Below are positions 1-5,617 of a stretch of DNA of 14,951 nucleotides, piece by piece. Position 1 is the stretch's first letter. Every line of letters begins with the position of its first letter. Both the position numbers and the translations under genes were made by a program. The DNA is from Parcubacteria group bacterium (GTDB lineage: Bacteria > Patescibacteriota > Minisyncoccia > Minisyncoccales > CG1-02-41-26). The stretch lies in NCBI GenBank assembly GCA_013203565.1, contig JABMPZ010000006.1, positions 1 to 14,951 of the forward strand, given 5' to 3'. The notes below the pieces were generated by a model. That model saw only the letters and a program-made list of their open reading frames with translations, was not told where the DNA came from and ran no database searches.

Positions 1-152
1 AGCTACTGCTACGGCTGCAAACCTTTTTACTTGTCTTCCTTGTTATGGTCTAAAAATATAAAACTTCTACTCACTGGAGCATAGCAACTTCTAAATTCGC
101 CTTCACAGGCTCATTAAGAATTTCCTAACGACGAAAGCATTTTGTAACCACC
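1..152 (-). ncRNA. ssrA: probable tmRNA, 5' part only (runs off the window start)
   Basis: tmRNA rescues stalled ribosomes by acting as an alanyl-tRNA and then as an mRNA for a degradation tag. Read on the minus strand, this stretch follows a strong promoter and has no start codon for a protein. After a TAA (43-45) and the sequence ATAACAA, which resembles the Bacillus subtilis context ATAACTG before the resume codon, an open frame begins with GGA (37-39). It reads GRQVKRFAAVAVA up to the edge, much like tags ending VALAA. Upstream are a GCCT-GTGA-AGGC tetraloop hairpin inside an AAATTC/GAATTT helix and a TTTCGTCG segment resembling the conserved TTCGACG of the tRNA-like domain. The mature 5' end near 152 (GGTGGTT) is a guess. 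The 3' acceptor half lies outside the window, so the call rests on partial evidence. The alternative is a structured leader of an unseen gene. Confidence 0.5.
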
Positions 153-170
153 TCATTTAATTGTAGTAAA

Positions 171-208
171 ATTAAAAGTCGTTCCTTAAAAAGAAAACGA
201 CCTTTAAT
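171..208 (-). other. 5'-terminal hairpin of the ssrA-like transcript
   Basis: The 13-bp arms at 171-183 and 196-208 pair fully in the minus-strand RNA, with one G-U pair. In the plus-strand RNA that pair would be an A-C mismatch. The outer base at 208 coincides with the transcription start predicted from the -10 box at 215-220, so the RNA would begin with this stem. It could protect the 5' end or guide processing of the tmRNA precursor. Confidence 0.5.
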
Positions 209-214
209 ATATTT

Positions 215-243
215 ATATTAACAAAGTATAAAAAGATTGTCAA
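215..243 (-). promoter_or_regulatory. promoter for the ssrA-like RNA
   Basis: On the minus strand a perfect TTGACA (238-243) is followed by a 17-base spacer and TAATAT (215-220). Start is expected near 208. The -35 box overlaps the edge of the palindrome at 242-293, which separates it from the yraN gene upstream. Confidence 0.6.
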
Positions 244-293
244 ATTTTTTGCGGTTAATTACGTCGATCGTCGTAATTAACCGCAAAAAATTT
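242..293. repeat. 52-bp intergenic palindrome with CGATCG centre (copy 1)
   Basis: Perfect 22-bp arms (242-263 and 272-293) surround TCGATCGT. The T/T mismatch at 264 and 271 brackets the self-complementary CGATCG (265-270). The palindrome starts at the yraN stop codon. A run of six T is in the 5' arm and six A in the 3' arm on both strands, the reverse of an intrinsic terminator, so termination is not its obvious job. It shares its architecture with 7379-7414 and 7996-8051. Confidence 0.8.
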
Positions 294-673
294 TAGTAGA
301 TATCTTCAATTGCATTTTCAAAATGTTTTATCTGTTTTTCATCGCCAGCTAATATGACAGAAACAATATCAATTTGATGGGGTGTGTCTAATCCCAGCTT
401 ATTCTGTAATAAATACAGTTGAGCCATTTTTATCAACTGCTTTCTCTTTTTTACATCAACTTTTTGCTCTGGTTGGAAATTCATAGTAACTAACGCATCA
501 TTTCTCAATGTTTTTACTTCAACAAACATAAGAACCCTCTTTTTTTTCGCAACAATATCAATCTCACCCCATTTGTTCTTCCAGTTCCGAGCAATTATCT
601 TATACTTCCTCTCTTTCTTCAAAAACCGAACAGCTATATCCTCACCAATTTGTCCTGTTTGTTTGTTGTTCAT
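293..673 (-). CDS. yraN: YraN/UPF0102 family endonuclease-like protein
   Basis: This 126-residue protein has the usual length of the UPF0102 (YraN) family, a restriction-endonuclease-like fold. The family signature is clear: an N-terminal GQIGEDIAVRFL (E11), then WGEIDIVA with E37 and D39, then FVEVKT with E52 and K54. Together these form the E-x-D...E-x-K pattern of PD-(D/E)XK nucleases. The cellular role of the family is not settled, and a link to DNA processing is only suggested by the fold. It starts 10 bases after the tgt stop on the same strand, so the two are probably co-transcribed. The stop codon touches the palindrome at 242-293. The family assignment is secure, the enzymatic activity is inferred. 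Confidence 0.9.
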   Translation of the reverse strand: MNNKQTGQIGEDIAVRFLKKERKYKIIARNWKNKWGEIDIVAKKKRVLMFVEVKTLRNDALVTMNFQPEQKVDVKKRKQLIKMAQLYLLQNKLGLDTPHQIDIVSVILAGDEKQIKHFENAIEDIY

Positions 674-683
674 AGTTATTGAT

Positions 684-1859
684 TTAAATCTTGTCTTGCT
701 GTATTCTCTCTCTTATATTTTCTATAAAGTTTTTTATAAAAAACAGATTGTGAATTGTTAATAACCGCATTGCGGTTATTTCTTTTGCTCTGAATAAGTG
801 ACATATATATGCCCTTGAATAGTTTTGACAGGTTGGGCAGGAGCATTTTTTATCTATTGGGTCTTTGTCTTTTAAGAATATTGCTTTACTTATGCTTAAT
901 TTGCCTTGTGAGGTAAAAGCAATGCCATGTCTTGCCATTCTGGTTGGATGTACACAATCAAAAAGGTCTATTCCTTTTTTTATTGTTAATTCTAAGTCCT
1001 CAAGATATCCAATACCTAAAAGATGTCTTGGTTTTTCTTCGGGTAGTAGGGGAATGGTAATATCTAAAACTTTGAGCATATTCTTTTTTAAATCTCCATA
1101 GGCCTCTCCAAAACTGCCCCCAATTCCAAAGCCATCAAAATCCAGTTCTCCAATAAATTTTGCACTTTTTTCTCTGAATTTCTTATACTTTCCACCCTGT
1201 ACAATACCAAAGAGCCATTGTTGTTTATTCACAGCAGATGTCTTATCCTTAAACGCTTTTATACACCTTTCAGCCCAATTATGGGTTCTTTGCATTGCTT
1301 TTTCAGTTTGTTTTTTATCATCTAATGGAGAAGAACACTCATCAAAAGCGAAAATAATGTCAGCTCCAAGTTCTTGTTGGATTTTCATTGATTTTTCAGG
1401 ACTTAAAAAGTGTTCGCTACCATCTAAATGACTACGAAACCAAACCCCCTCTTCCCTTATCTTAACCAAACTGGGGACAGGGAGGGGACAGGGACATCCC
1501 TGTCCCCTCCCTGTCCCCAGTTTGCCAACGGATTGGGTAAGACCTTTGCCTAAGCTAAAAACCTGAAAACCACCACTATCAGTGGCAATCACACCATTAA
1601 AGTTCATAAACTTATGTAGTCCTCCTTGTTTTTTAATCAAATCACTTCCTGGTTGAAGCATTAAGTGATATGTATTAGCTAAAACACCCTCAAACCCAAT
1701 TTTTCTTATGTCCTCACTATCCAATGTTTTCACAACTGCTTTTGTTGCCACAGGAAAAAGAGCAGGGGTTTTCATAACCCCATGTTTTGTTTTGATAACC
1801 CCCAGCCGAGCCCGTGATTTTGTTGATTTTTTTAGTATTTTAAATTCTGGTCTTGACAT
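684..1859 (-). CDS. tgt: tRNA-guanine transglycosylase carrying an in-frame palindrome insert
   Basis: Exchanges guanine 34 of GUN-anticodon tRNAs for a queuine-type base by a covalent enzyme-tRNA intermediate. The active site is intact: DSGGFQVFS with D94 as acid/base, FDEC with D173, the VQGG loop (220-223), the nucleophile D301 in FDCVHPTR, and a zinc site from C339, C341, C344 and H370. At 391 residues it is longer than usual. The excess includes LGTGRGQGCPCPLPVPS (114-130), encoded by the palindrome at 1467-1524, placed between the FSL strand and the conserved EEGVWFRSHLDGS. Removing about 16-17 residues restores a normal-looking junction, GK-LVKIREEGV. This is a surface region that varies between species, so the enzyme may well still work. 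The ATG at 1857-1859 overlaps the -35 box of a divergent plus-strand promoter. No queuosine biosynthesis gene is in the window. Confidence 0.95.
   Translation of the reverse strand: MSRPEFKILKKSTKSRARLGVIKTKHGVMKTPALFPVATKAVVKTLDSEDIRKIGFEGVLANTYHLMLQPGSDLIKKQGGLHKFMNFNGVIATDSGGFQVFSLGKGLTQSVGKLGTGRGQGCPCPLPVPSLVKIREEGVWFRSHLDGSEHFLSPEKSMKIQQELGADIIFAFDECSSPLDDKKQTEKAMQRTHNWAERCIKAFKDKTSAVNKQQWLFGIVQGGKYKKFREKSAKFIGELDFDGFGIGGSFGEAYGDLKKNMLKVLDITIPLLPEEKPRHLLGIGYLEDLELTIKKGIDLFDCVHPTRMARHGIAFTSQGKLSISKAIFLKDKDPIDKKCSCPTCQNYSRAYICHLFRAKEITAMRLLTIHNLFFIKNFIENIRERIQQDKI
1467..1524. repeat. 58-bp REP-like palindrome inserted in frame in tgt
   Basis: Perfect 28-bp arms (1467-1494 and 1497-1524) surround a 2-base centre (CA). 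The core GGGACAGGGA / TCCCTGTCCC is the same as in the two repeats flanking the RAYT gene at 14213-14246 and 14919-14951. Here both arms are extended with a second GGGACAGGG-type unit. In the tgt reading direction it has AGG where the RAYT-linked copies have TAG, so no in-frame stop arises. The outermost CAAACT/AGTTTG may be target sequence rather than element. Confidence 0.9.
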
Positions 1860-1880
1860 TGTGGTTTGATTTGATATAAT
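1853..1880 (+). promoter_or_regulatory. near-consensus promoter with extended -10
   Basis: TTGACA (1853-1858), a 16-base spacer and TATAAT (1875-1880) preceded by TGA, giving an extended -10. Start is expected near 1887 on the plus strand, pointing away from tgt into a region without a protein gene. All twelve hexamer bases match consensus. Confidence 0.7.
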
Positions 1881-1886
1881 ACTAGT

Positions 1887-1968
1887 ATAACGGTAACATG
1901 TTCGTATATATTACGGGCAAGTTGCGTGCTACAAAAGGTACCCTTTTATAGGGGTGCTTTTTGTTTTA
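1887..1968 (+). ncRNA. candidate ~80-nt small RNA
   Basis: This is a transcript predicted only from its signals: a near-consensus promoter ends at 1880 and a strong hairpin with a T-rich tail ends near 1968. No reading frame of note lies between. The segment 1922-1931 is perfectly complementary to 2087-2096, the anticodon loop and 3' anticodon stem of the tRNA-like gene downstream, with one more G-U pair at 1921/2097. I do not recognise a known RNA family. It could instead be the attenuated leader of a longer RNA that includes the tRNA-like gene. Confidence 0.4.
1931..1968 (+). terminator. intrinsic terminator of the candidate small RNA
   Basis: A 13-bp stem (1931-1943 with 1952-1964, including G-U pairs) encloses an 8-base loop. 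The 3' arm contains five T and is followed by GTTTTA. On the plus strand this is a good intrinsic-terminator shape. Confidence 0.55.
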
Positions 1969-2010
1969 TAAGAACCTGTTCGCTTCGCTCGCAGAACCTT
2001 GAAATCGGTA

Positions 2011-2039
2011 TTGAATAAAACATATATTCCGATTATAAT
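2011..2039 (+). promoter_or_regulatory. promoter of the tRNA-like gene
   Basis: TTGAAT (2011-2016), a 17-base spacer and TATAAT (2034-2039). Start is expected near 2046, eight bases before the acceptor stem of the tRNA-like gene. Confidence 0.5.
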
Positions 2040-2053
2040 ATAATTGTGTGTTC

Positions 2054-2125
2054 GGGCCCGTGATGTATGTAGTAACAAGTTGCCGTTAGCACGCAATGAA
2101 GGGGGTGCAAATCCCCCCGGGTCCA
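2054..2125 (+). tRNA. non-canonical tRNA-like gene (apparent anticodon TAG, alanine-type acceptor)
   Basis: The 72-base unit folds into a cloverleaf with oddities. The acceptor stem has seven pairs (GGGCCCG with CGGGTCC, discriminator A) and includes G3-U70, the alanine identity pair. The T arm is five G-C pairs around TGCAAAT, with G at position 55 instead of T. The D stem has three pairs (2064-2066 with 2075-2077) and a loop starting and ending in A but without GG. The anticodon stem is TTGC/GCAA with a C-C mismatch at 31-39. The canonical count puts TAG at 34-36 (2087-2089), preceded by T33 but followed by C37. A leucine-type anticodon clashes with the 4-base variable loop, since leucine tRNAs have a long one. 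It has its own promoter and terminator, so it is probably expressed. It may be a divergent tRNA, a tRNA mimic or a decaying copy. Confidence 0.5.
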
Positions 2126-2129
2126 CTTT

Positions 2130-2159
2130 GCTGGGGGCTTTTAGTCCCCAGCTTTTTTT
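2130..2159 (+). terminator. intrinsic terminator after the tRNA-like gene
   Basis: A seven-bp GC-rich stem, GCTGGGG (2130-2136) with CCCCAGC (2146-2152), is followed directly by seven T (2153-2159). It stands five bases after the tRNA-like gene. Confidence 0.85.
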
Positions 2160-2202
2160 GTGGAAAAGGTGTTGATAAAACTGTTAATAACTCTGTATAA
2201 AA
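2159..2202 (+). repeat. row of four DnaA-box-like 9-mers
   Basis: TGTGGAAAA (2159), TGTTGATAA (2170), TGTTAATAA (2182) and TGTATAAAA (2194) lie in the same orientation at 11-12 base steps. Against the box consensus TGTGNATAA the first three match 8 of 9 positions and the last 7 of 9. No dnaA or dnaN is nearby and the region is AT-rich, so the binding function is only a possibility. Confidence 0.3.
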
Positions 2203-2219
2203 CCTATAAATTGGGTTTT
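2199..2219 (-). terminator. possible terminator of the cca-glycosylase unit
   Basis: An imperfect AT-rich hairpin (arms AAAACCTA at 2199-2206 and TGGGTTTT at 2212-2219) begins nine bases beyond the glycosylase stop. On the minus strand the 3' arm ends in four T. The stem is weak. Confidence 0.3.
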
Positions 2220-2227
2220 GCCTGAAA

Positions 2228-3199
2228 TTAAAGTCTGATTTCTTTCTCCAGCCACTCAATTTTTTCATTTTTTCTCCTCCAAAAAATATCCTCCATAATA
2301 TAATGAACCGCTAACATAGAGTATTTGCCATATTGTTTCTTAATGTCGTCTCTGATTTTATTTGCGGGAACAAGTGGTTTTTTATAAAAAAGTTGAGAAT
2401 ATATTTTTTGTTGCCATGGTGCAATATGGTCAAAAGTGTTGTATTGATGGTAAACTCCAAAAAGTAAAATGCGAACAGTTTCCGGTCCTACACCGTATAA
2501 TTTCATCAATTCTTTTTCAATATTTTCTTGATTAAACGTTCGCAATTCCAATTCGTCGATTTTACCCTCGGTAAAATCTTGTGATAAACGTTTTATGAAT
2601 TTTGCTCTATATCCAATCTTTAAATCTCGCAAATTTTGTTCGGATACACTCTTAAGCTTCTCTGGTAGCCAAATTGCGAAAATTTCTTTGCCATCATATT
2701 TTAATCTCGTACCATAGTTATTGAGCAAAGCATTCATCATTTGCACTGTTCGCCTGACTGTTGCATTTTGTAAAACTACCGCGATAATCAGTAATTCGTA
2801 TAAGCTTTCTGAGCCGGAATTGCGCATCCCCAGCCATTTTTTGAAAATTGGGTAAAAACGTTTATCGCTTTTTGCGAGCTTATTAAATTCTTTTAAGTCA
2901 GCGTTCAAGTCAAAACGCCAGATTATTTCTCGTTTGATGTTGTCAATCTCTTTGTCTGAAATATTTTTATTATAAAAAACAGAAACCTTTATTTTTGGTT
3001 TTTGCGTTTTTCCCTTGTTTTCGATTTTAAGCCCAAACAATTTTTTACCAATTCTAATAGTTTGCCAATATTTGCCACTCTCCCAAGTACTCAACTTATC
3101 AGGAAAGTGTGAGGGTTTATGAAACGTGCCGTCAAAATGAAAAGGAAATGTTGGAAAAATGCAAAATTCCTTCTCTTTTTTAAAAATTTTAGTTTGCAT
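2228..3199 (-). CDS. HhH-GPD family DNA glycosylase (AlkA/OGG-like)
   Basis: Base-excision repair glycosylase that cuts damaged bases from DNA; the substrate cannot be told from sequence. The C-terminal half carries the helix-hairpin-helix motif LYGVGPETVRILLF (about 234-247), followed by the catalytic aspartate D257 in TFDHIAPWQQKIYS. There is no lysine at the OGG1/Nth position in the hairpin, so it is more likely monofunctional (AlkA-like) than a lyase. No cysteine cluster for an iron-sulfur centre follows. The first ~120 residues look like the N-terminal substrate domain of the AlkA/OGG group (FPFHFDGTF, KYWQTIRIGKKLFGLKI). At 323 residues the length fits. The start is an ATG at 3199, 20 bases after the cca stop, so it is probably the second gene of a cca operon. 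Confidence 0.85.
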   Translation of the reverse strand: MQTKIFKKEKEFCIFPTFPFHFDGTFHKPSHFPDKLSTWESGKYWQTIRIGKKLFGLKIENKGKTQKPKIKVSVFYNKNISDKEIDNIKREIIWRFDLNADLKEFNKLAKSDKRFYPIFKKWLGMRNSGSESLYELLIIAVVLQNATVRRTVQMMNALLNNYGTRLKYDGKEIFAIWLPEKLKSVSEQNLRDLKIGYRAKFIKRLSQDFTEGKIDELELRTFNQENIEKELMKLYGVGPETVRILLFGVYHQYNTFDHIAPWQQKIYSQLFYKKPLVPANKIRDDIKKQYGKYSMLAVHYIMEDIFWRRKNEKIEWLEKEIRL

Positions 3200-3219
3200 A
3201 AAACGAATATTGTTCTTAT

Positions 3220-4686
3220 TTAACTAACCCAGTATTTTTGTTTTGTCATTGTGTCTTTTTTTGTTGTTATTTGGTTTATTTCTTTTTTTGCTTTTTCTGC
3301 TAGTTTTTTGAGTTCTGGGTCAGGGAGTTTTCCGAGTTCTTCTACTTTTTGTGTTAAAAACTCTTTTGTGTTGTACTTGGGGTCGGACAAGACATAGGAC
3401 AAGAGATAGGACAAGATATGTCCTATCTTTGGACCCGGCTTTATATCCAACATTTTCATAATTTCATCGCCTGAAATCTTAAGCATTGATGGCGCAATAG
3501 GGTCTTGGGATACTTTATCAAGTAAGTATTTTAGATGGCGTAGTTTATATGGCTCGGCCTTGGGCACACTTGAGCCAATTCTATCACAGTATCTTACTTG
3601 AAGCAGTTCTTCAATGTCGTCTTTGCCTACTTTTCTTAATAATCTCCTTACAGATGAGGTGCCAACTTCATCAACATTGTAATAAAACAAATGCCATCTA
3701 ACTAGTTTTGTTATCTTTTCTGTGTCTTTATTTGAGAACTTTAATCGTTTTAATATCTTGTTTGTTATACGGGCACCAACAATTTCGTGATTATAGAAAG
3801 TGGTGTTTTCACCAGTACCTCTTTTTGTTTGTGGTTTGCCAATATCATGCAATAGGGCTGCAATGCGTGCGTGTAACGAATAACCTTGTTTGGCAGCATA
3901 TTGCAAACTCAAGATATTGTGTTGATAAACCTGATAAATATGGTGTTTGTTTTGAGGAACATTGAATCCAAGCTCAAGTTCTGGGATAATATATTGCAAA
4001 AGTTTAAGTCGTCTTAATAGTTCAATACCCTGACCTGCTCTAGGACTTTGAATTATCTTAACTAATTCATCTCTAATTCTTTCTTTTGAAACCAATTTTA
4101 AATTCTTGGCATTGTTTATAATCCCTTGGGCTGTTTTTTCTTCAATTTCCCACATTGATGGGCCTAAGCAAACAGTAAACCTAACTGCTCTCATCATACG
4201 AAGGGCATCTTCTGCAAATCTTTTTTCTGGTTTGCCAACTGTGCGGATAACATTGTTTTTTAGGTCTTTTTGACCATCTGCGTTATCAATGATTTTCCCT
4301 TTTTCATCCATTGCAATGGCATTTACAGTGAAGTCTCTTCGGCTCAAATCATCTTTGAGTTTTTTCGCCCATTTTATTTCATCAGGATGGCGTTTGTCTG
4401 TGTATTTTGTTTCTGTGCGGAATGGAGTTATTTCAAGCTCTTTAAGAGATGGTTCTTGCGCATCAGTTAACACAGTAACAGTTCCGAATTTGTTTTCGTA
4501 AAATGTTTTGTTTCCTGATTTTTTGAAAACATTTTGGATTTGTTCCGGAGTTGCATTTGTTGTTATATCCCAGTCCTTGGGGAGCTGATCTCTTAAGGTA
4601 TCCCTAACACAACCGCCTACAATGTATGCTTCAAAACCCTGCTTTCTCAATGTTTCTAATACTGATTGTATTTGTTTTGGTATCAT
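3220..4686 (-). CDS. cca: CCA tRNA nucleotidyltransferase with HD domain
   Basis: Adds or repairs the 3' CCA of tRNAs, which is necessary here because the tRNA genes in the window do not encode CCA. The class II head contains GGCVRD (24-29) and the metal-binding DWD (D38, D40), then RRDFTVNAIAMD and RFAEDALRMMRAVRF for nucleotide and tRNA binding. A mid-protein HD domain (LLHDIGKP) suggests phosphohydrolase activity, as in long bacterial forms. The open frame extends to a TTG at 4701, but I choose the ATG at 4684-4686 because it matches the usual N-terminus (IPKQIQSVLETLRKQGFEAYIVGG); neither has a Shine-Dalgarno. Near the C-terminus LSYLLSYVLS is encoded by a 12-bp tandem repeat (3381-3428). 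It is followed by the glycosylase after 20 bases. Confidence 0.95.
   Translation of the reverse strand: MIPKQIQSVLETLRKQGFEAYIVGGCVRDTLRDQLPKDWDITTNATPEQIQNVFKKSGNKTFYENKFGTVTVLTDAQEPSLKELEITPFRTETKYTDKRHPDEIKWAKKLKDDLSRRDFTVNAIAMDEKGKIIDNADGQKDLKNNVIRTVGKPEKRFAEDALRMMRAVRFTVCLGPSMWEIEEKTAQGIINNAKNLKLVSKERIRDELVKIIQSPRAGQGIELLRRLKLLQYIIPELELGFNVPQNKHHIYQVYQHNILSLQYAAKQGYSLHARIAALLHDIGKPQTKRGTGENTTFYNHEIVGARITNKILKRLKFSNKDTEKITKLVRWHLFYYNVDEVGTSSVRRLLRKVGKDDIEELLQVRYCDRIGSSVPKAEPYKLRHLKYLLDKVSQDPIAPSMLKISGDEIMKMLDIKPGPKIGHILSYLLSYVLSDPKYNTKEFLTQKVEELGKLPDPELKKLAEKAKKEINQITTKKDTMTKQKYWVS
3381..3428. repeat. 12-bp tandem repeat ending in a hairpin, inside cca
   Basis: Three consecutive 12-base units of the type (N)ATAGGACAAGA (3381-3392, 3393-3404, 3405-3416) run into an inverted repeat with 10-bp arms, AGATAGGACA (3404-3413) and TGTCCTATCT (3419-3428), around AGATA. 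In the protein they give LSYLLSYVLS at a place that aligns without a gap to other CCA enzymes, so it replaces rather than inserts sequence. Confidence 0.7.
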
Positions 4687-4755
4687 ATGCTTATTATGCA
4701 ATATAAATTGATTTTTTTCAATTTTTTTGGTACTATTAAGCCAAGTTTTGAGTTT

Positions 4756-4829
4756 GCCTCCGTAGCCTAACTGGACAAGGCGTCGCGTTTCGGCCGCGAA
4801 GATTGAGGGTTCGAGTCCTTCCGGGGGTA
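4756..4829 (+). tRNA. tRNA-Arg (anticodon TCG)
   Basis: Complete cloverleaf of 74 bases: acceptor GCCTCCG with CGGGGGT, D stem GCCT/AGGC, anticodon stem TCGCG/CGCGA with loop TTTCGGC giving anticodon TCG (4790-4792), T stem GAGGG/CCTTC with loop TTCGAGT, discriminator A. No CCA is encoded. It is the first gene after the strand switch and lies about 70 bases upstream of the divergent cca start. Confidence 0.95.
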
Positions 4830-4845
4830 CAAAGAAGAAATAATT

Positions 4846-4876
4846 AGGGTCTCCCCTTTTATTTTATTCTTTTTTA
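4846..4876 (+). terminator. weak terminator after tRNA-Arg
   Basis: A short AGGG/CCCT hairpin (4846-4849, 4854-4857) is followed by a long T-rich tract to 4876. The four-bp stem is minimal. The same T-rich stretch could act as the upstream part of the promoter of the next gene. Confidence 0.3.
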
Positions 4877-4891
4877 TTGTACAATGATTTA

Positions 4892-5482
4892 ATGCGAAAA
4901 ACATTAGCTACACTATTTTTAGCGGTTTTGGTTGTGGGAATGTTTTTACCTTTGGTTAGTTTTGCAGCTGACACATATCATGCTTGTGATGGGGAGATTG
5001 AAGACGGTAAATGTGTTGGTGGGGGAGCTAATGTTAAAAAGGTTTGCTATGAAGGTATAGTGCCTTGTGGAAAAGATGTGATAATTGGAGGGTCTGGTGA
5101 TACTCTTATTGTAGATAACAGGTGTGTGGGTACAGACAAGAGAGTAGTCCAATGCCAACTCTGCCACTCGTTTATAATGATTGACGGGATTATTGATTAT
5201 GTGTTAATAAGTATTATTCCGTATGTTACTGTCTTAATGATTGTAATAGGTGGTATTATGTTTTACTTTGGAGGAGCAAAGCCAGAATTGCTTGGTAAAA
5301 GTAAGACATTATTCAAGGGTGTGCTTATTGGTTTAGTCCTTATCTATGGAGCATATATGATTGTAGGGATATTCTTAAGTGTTTTAGGGGCTGCTAAAGT
5401 GAATCCAATAGAAGATACATTTGTAGATGGTGTGTTTAAGATTAATTGTCCTGTTAAGTTGCCAAAGCCGAAATCGCCATAA
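4892..5482 (+). CDS. secreted T4SS-pilin-like membrane protein
   Basis: A 196-residue protein with a clear signal peptide (MRKTLATLFLAVLVVGMFLPLVSFA, cleavage before ADTYHAC). A cysteine-rich segment of about 75 residues follows (nine Cys, ending in QCQLCHSF). Then come two hydrophobic helices, around IIPYVTVLMIVIGGIMFYFGG and GVLIGLVLIYGAYMIVGIFL, separated by a short charged loop with KSKTLFK. This two-helix tail is the pattern of VirB2/TrbC-like T4SS pilins, frequent in Patescibacteria. The function could be pilus or envelope-channel formation but is inferred. The frame is open from a TTG at 4877, but the ATG at 4892 starts exactly at a signal peptide. It also coincides with the transcription start expected from TACAAT (4880-4885), so the mRNA may be leaderless. 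No other secretion gene is adjacent; tRNAs lie on both sides. Confidence 0.75.
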   Translation: MRKTLATLFLAVLVVGMFLPLVSFAADTYHACDGEIEDGKCVGGGANVKKVCYEGIVPCGKDVIIGGSGDTLIVDNRCVGTDKRVVQCQLCHSFIMIDGIIDYVLISIIPYVTVLMIVIGGIMFYFGGAKPELLGKSKTLFKGVLIGLVLIYGAYMIVGIFLSVLGAAKVNPIEDTFVDGVFKINCPVKLPKPKSP

Positions 5483-5504
5483 AATAAGTTATATAAATTC
5501 GATT

Positions 5505-5577
5505 GCCTCGTTAGCTCAATTGGTAGAGCAAATTCCTCTTAAGAATAAGGTTGTGGGTTCAAGTCCCTCACGGGGCA
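5505..5577 (+). tRNA. tRNA-Lys (anticodon CTT)
   Basis: Cloverleaf of 73 bases: acceptor GCCTCGT with ACGGGGC, D stem GCTC/GAGC with AATTGGTA loop, anticodon loop CTCTTAA giving CTT (5538-5540), T loop TTCAAGT, discriminator A. There are two mismatches, at the outer anticodon pair and the second T-stem pair. No CCA is encoded. The spacing suggests it may be co-transcribed with the pilin-like gene upstream. Confidence 0.9.
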
Positions 5578-5617
5578 CAAAGGGTTCAGGGTGAAGTTCT
5601 GATATAGTTAAAATAAT

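Noticed and set aside
242..293. Palindrome as ordinary intrinsic terminator of yraN
   Set aside because: The T-run is in the 5' arm and an A-run in the 3' arm on either strand, so no U-tract follows the stem.
760..780. 10-bp inverted repeat AATAACCGCA/TGCGGTTATT
   Set aside because: It lies in the conserved C-terminal coding part of tgt (AKEITAMRLLTIHNL), so the bases are explained by the protein.
2054..2125. The tRNA-like domain as the 3' end of a tmRNA starting at 1887
   Set aside because: The acceptor 5' strand (GGGCCCG) is within the same 72 bases, nothing upstream pairs with the 3' acceptor strand, and there is no tag frame. A better tmRNA candidate exists at 1-152.
1929..2268. Two minus-strand open frames (1929-2126 and 2086-2268)
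   Set aside because: Both run antisense through the tRNA-like gene and its terminator, and their sequences (PGGFAPPSL, GPGGICTPF) are the familiar translation of the reverse of a tRNA T arm. No independent coding evidence.
3381..3428. An in-frame insertion in cca like that in tgt
   Set aside because: The encoded residues align with other CCA enzymes without extra length, so it is not an insertion.
4684..4701. TTG start of cca at 4701
   Set aside because: The five extra residues (MHNKH) are outside the family's usual N-terminus and an ATG follows at 4686.
4877..4891. TTG start of the pilin-like gene at 4877
   Set aside because: It would place MYNDL before an otherwise perfect signal peptide and lies within the -10 region.
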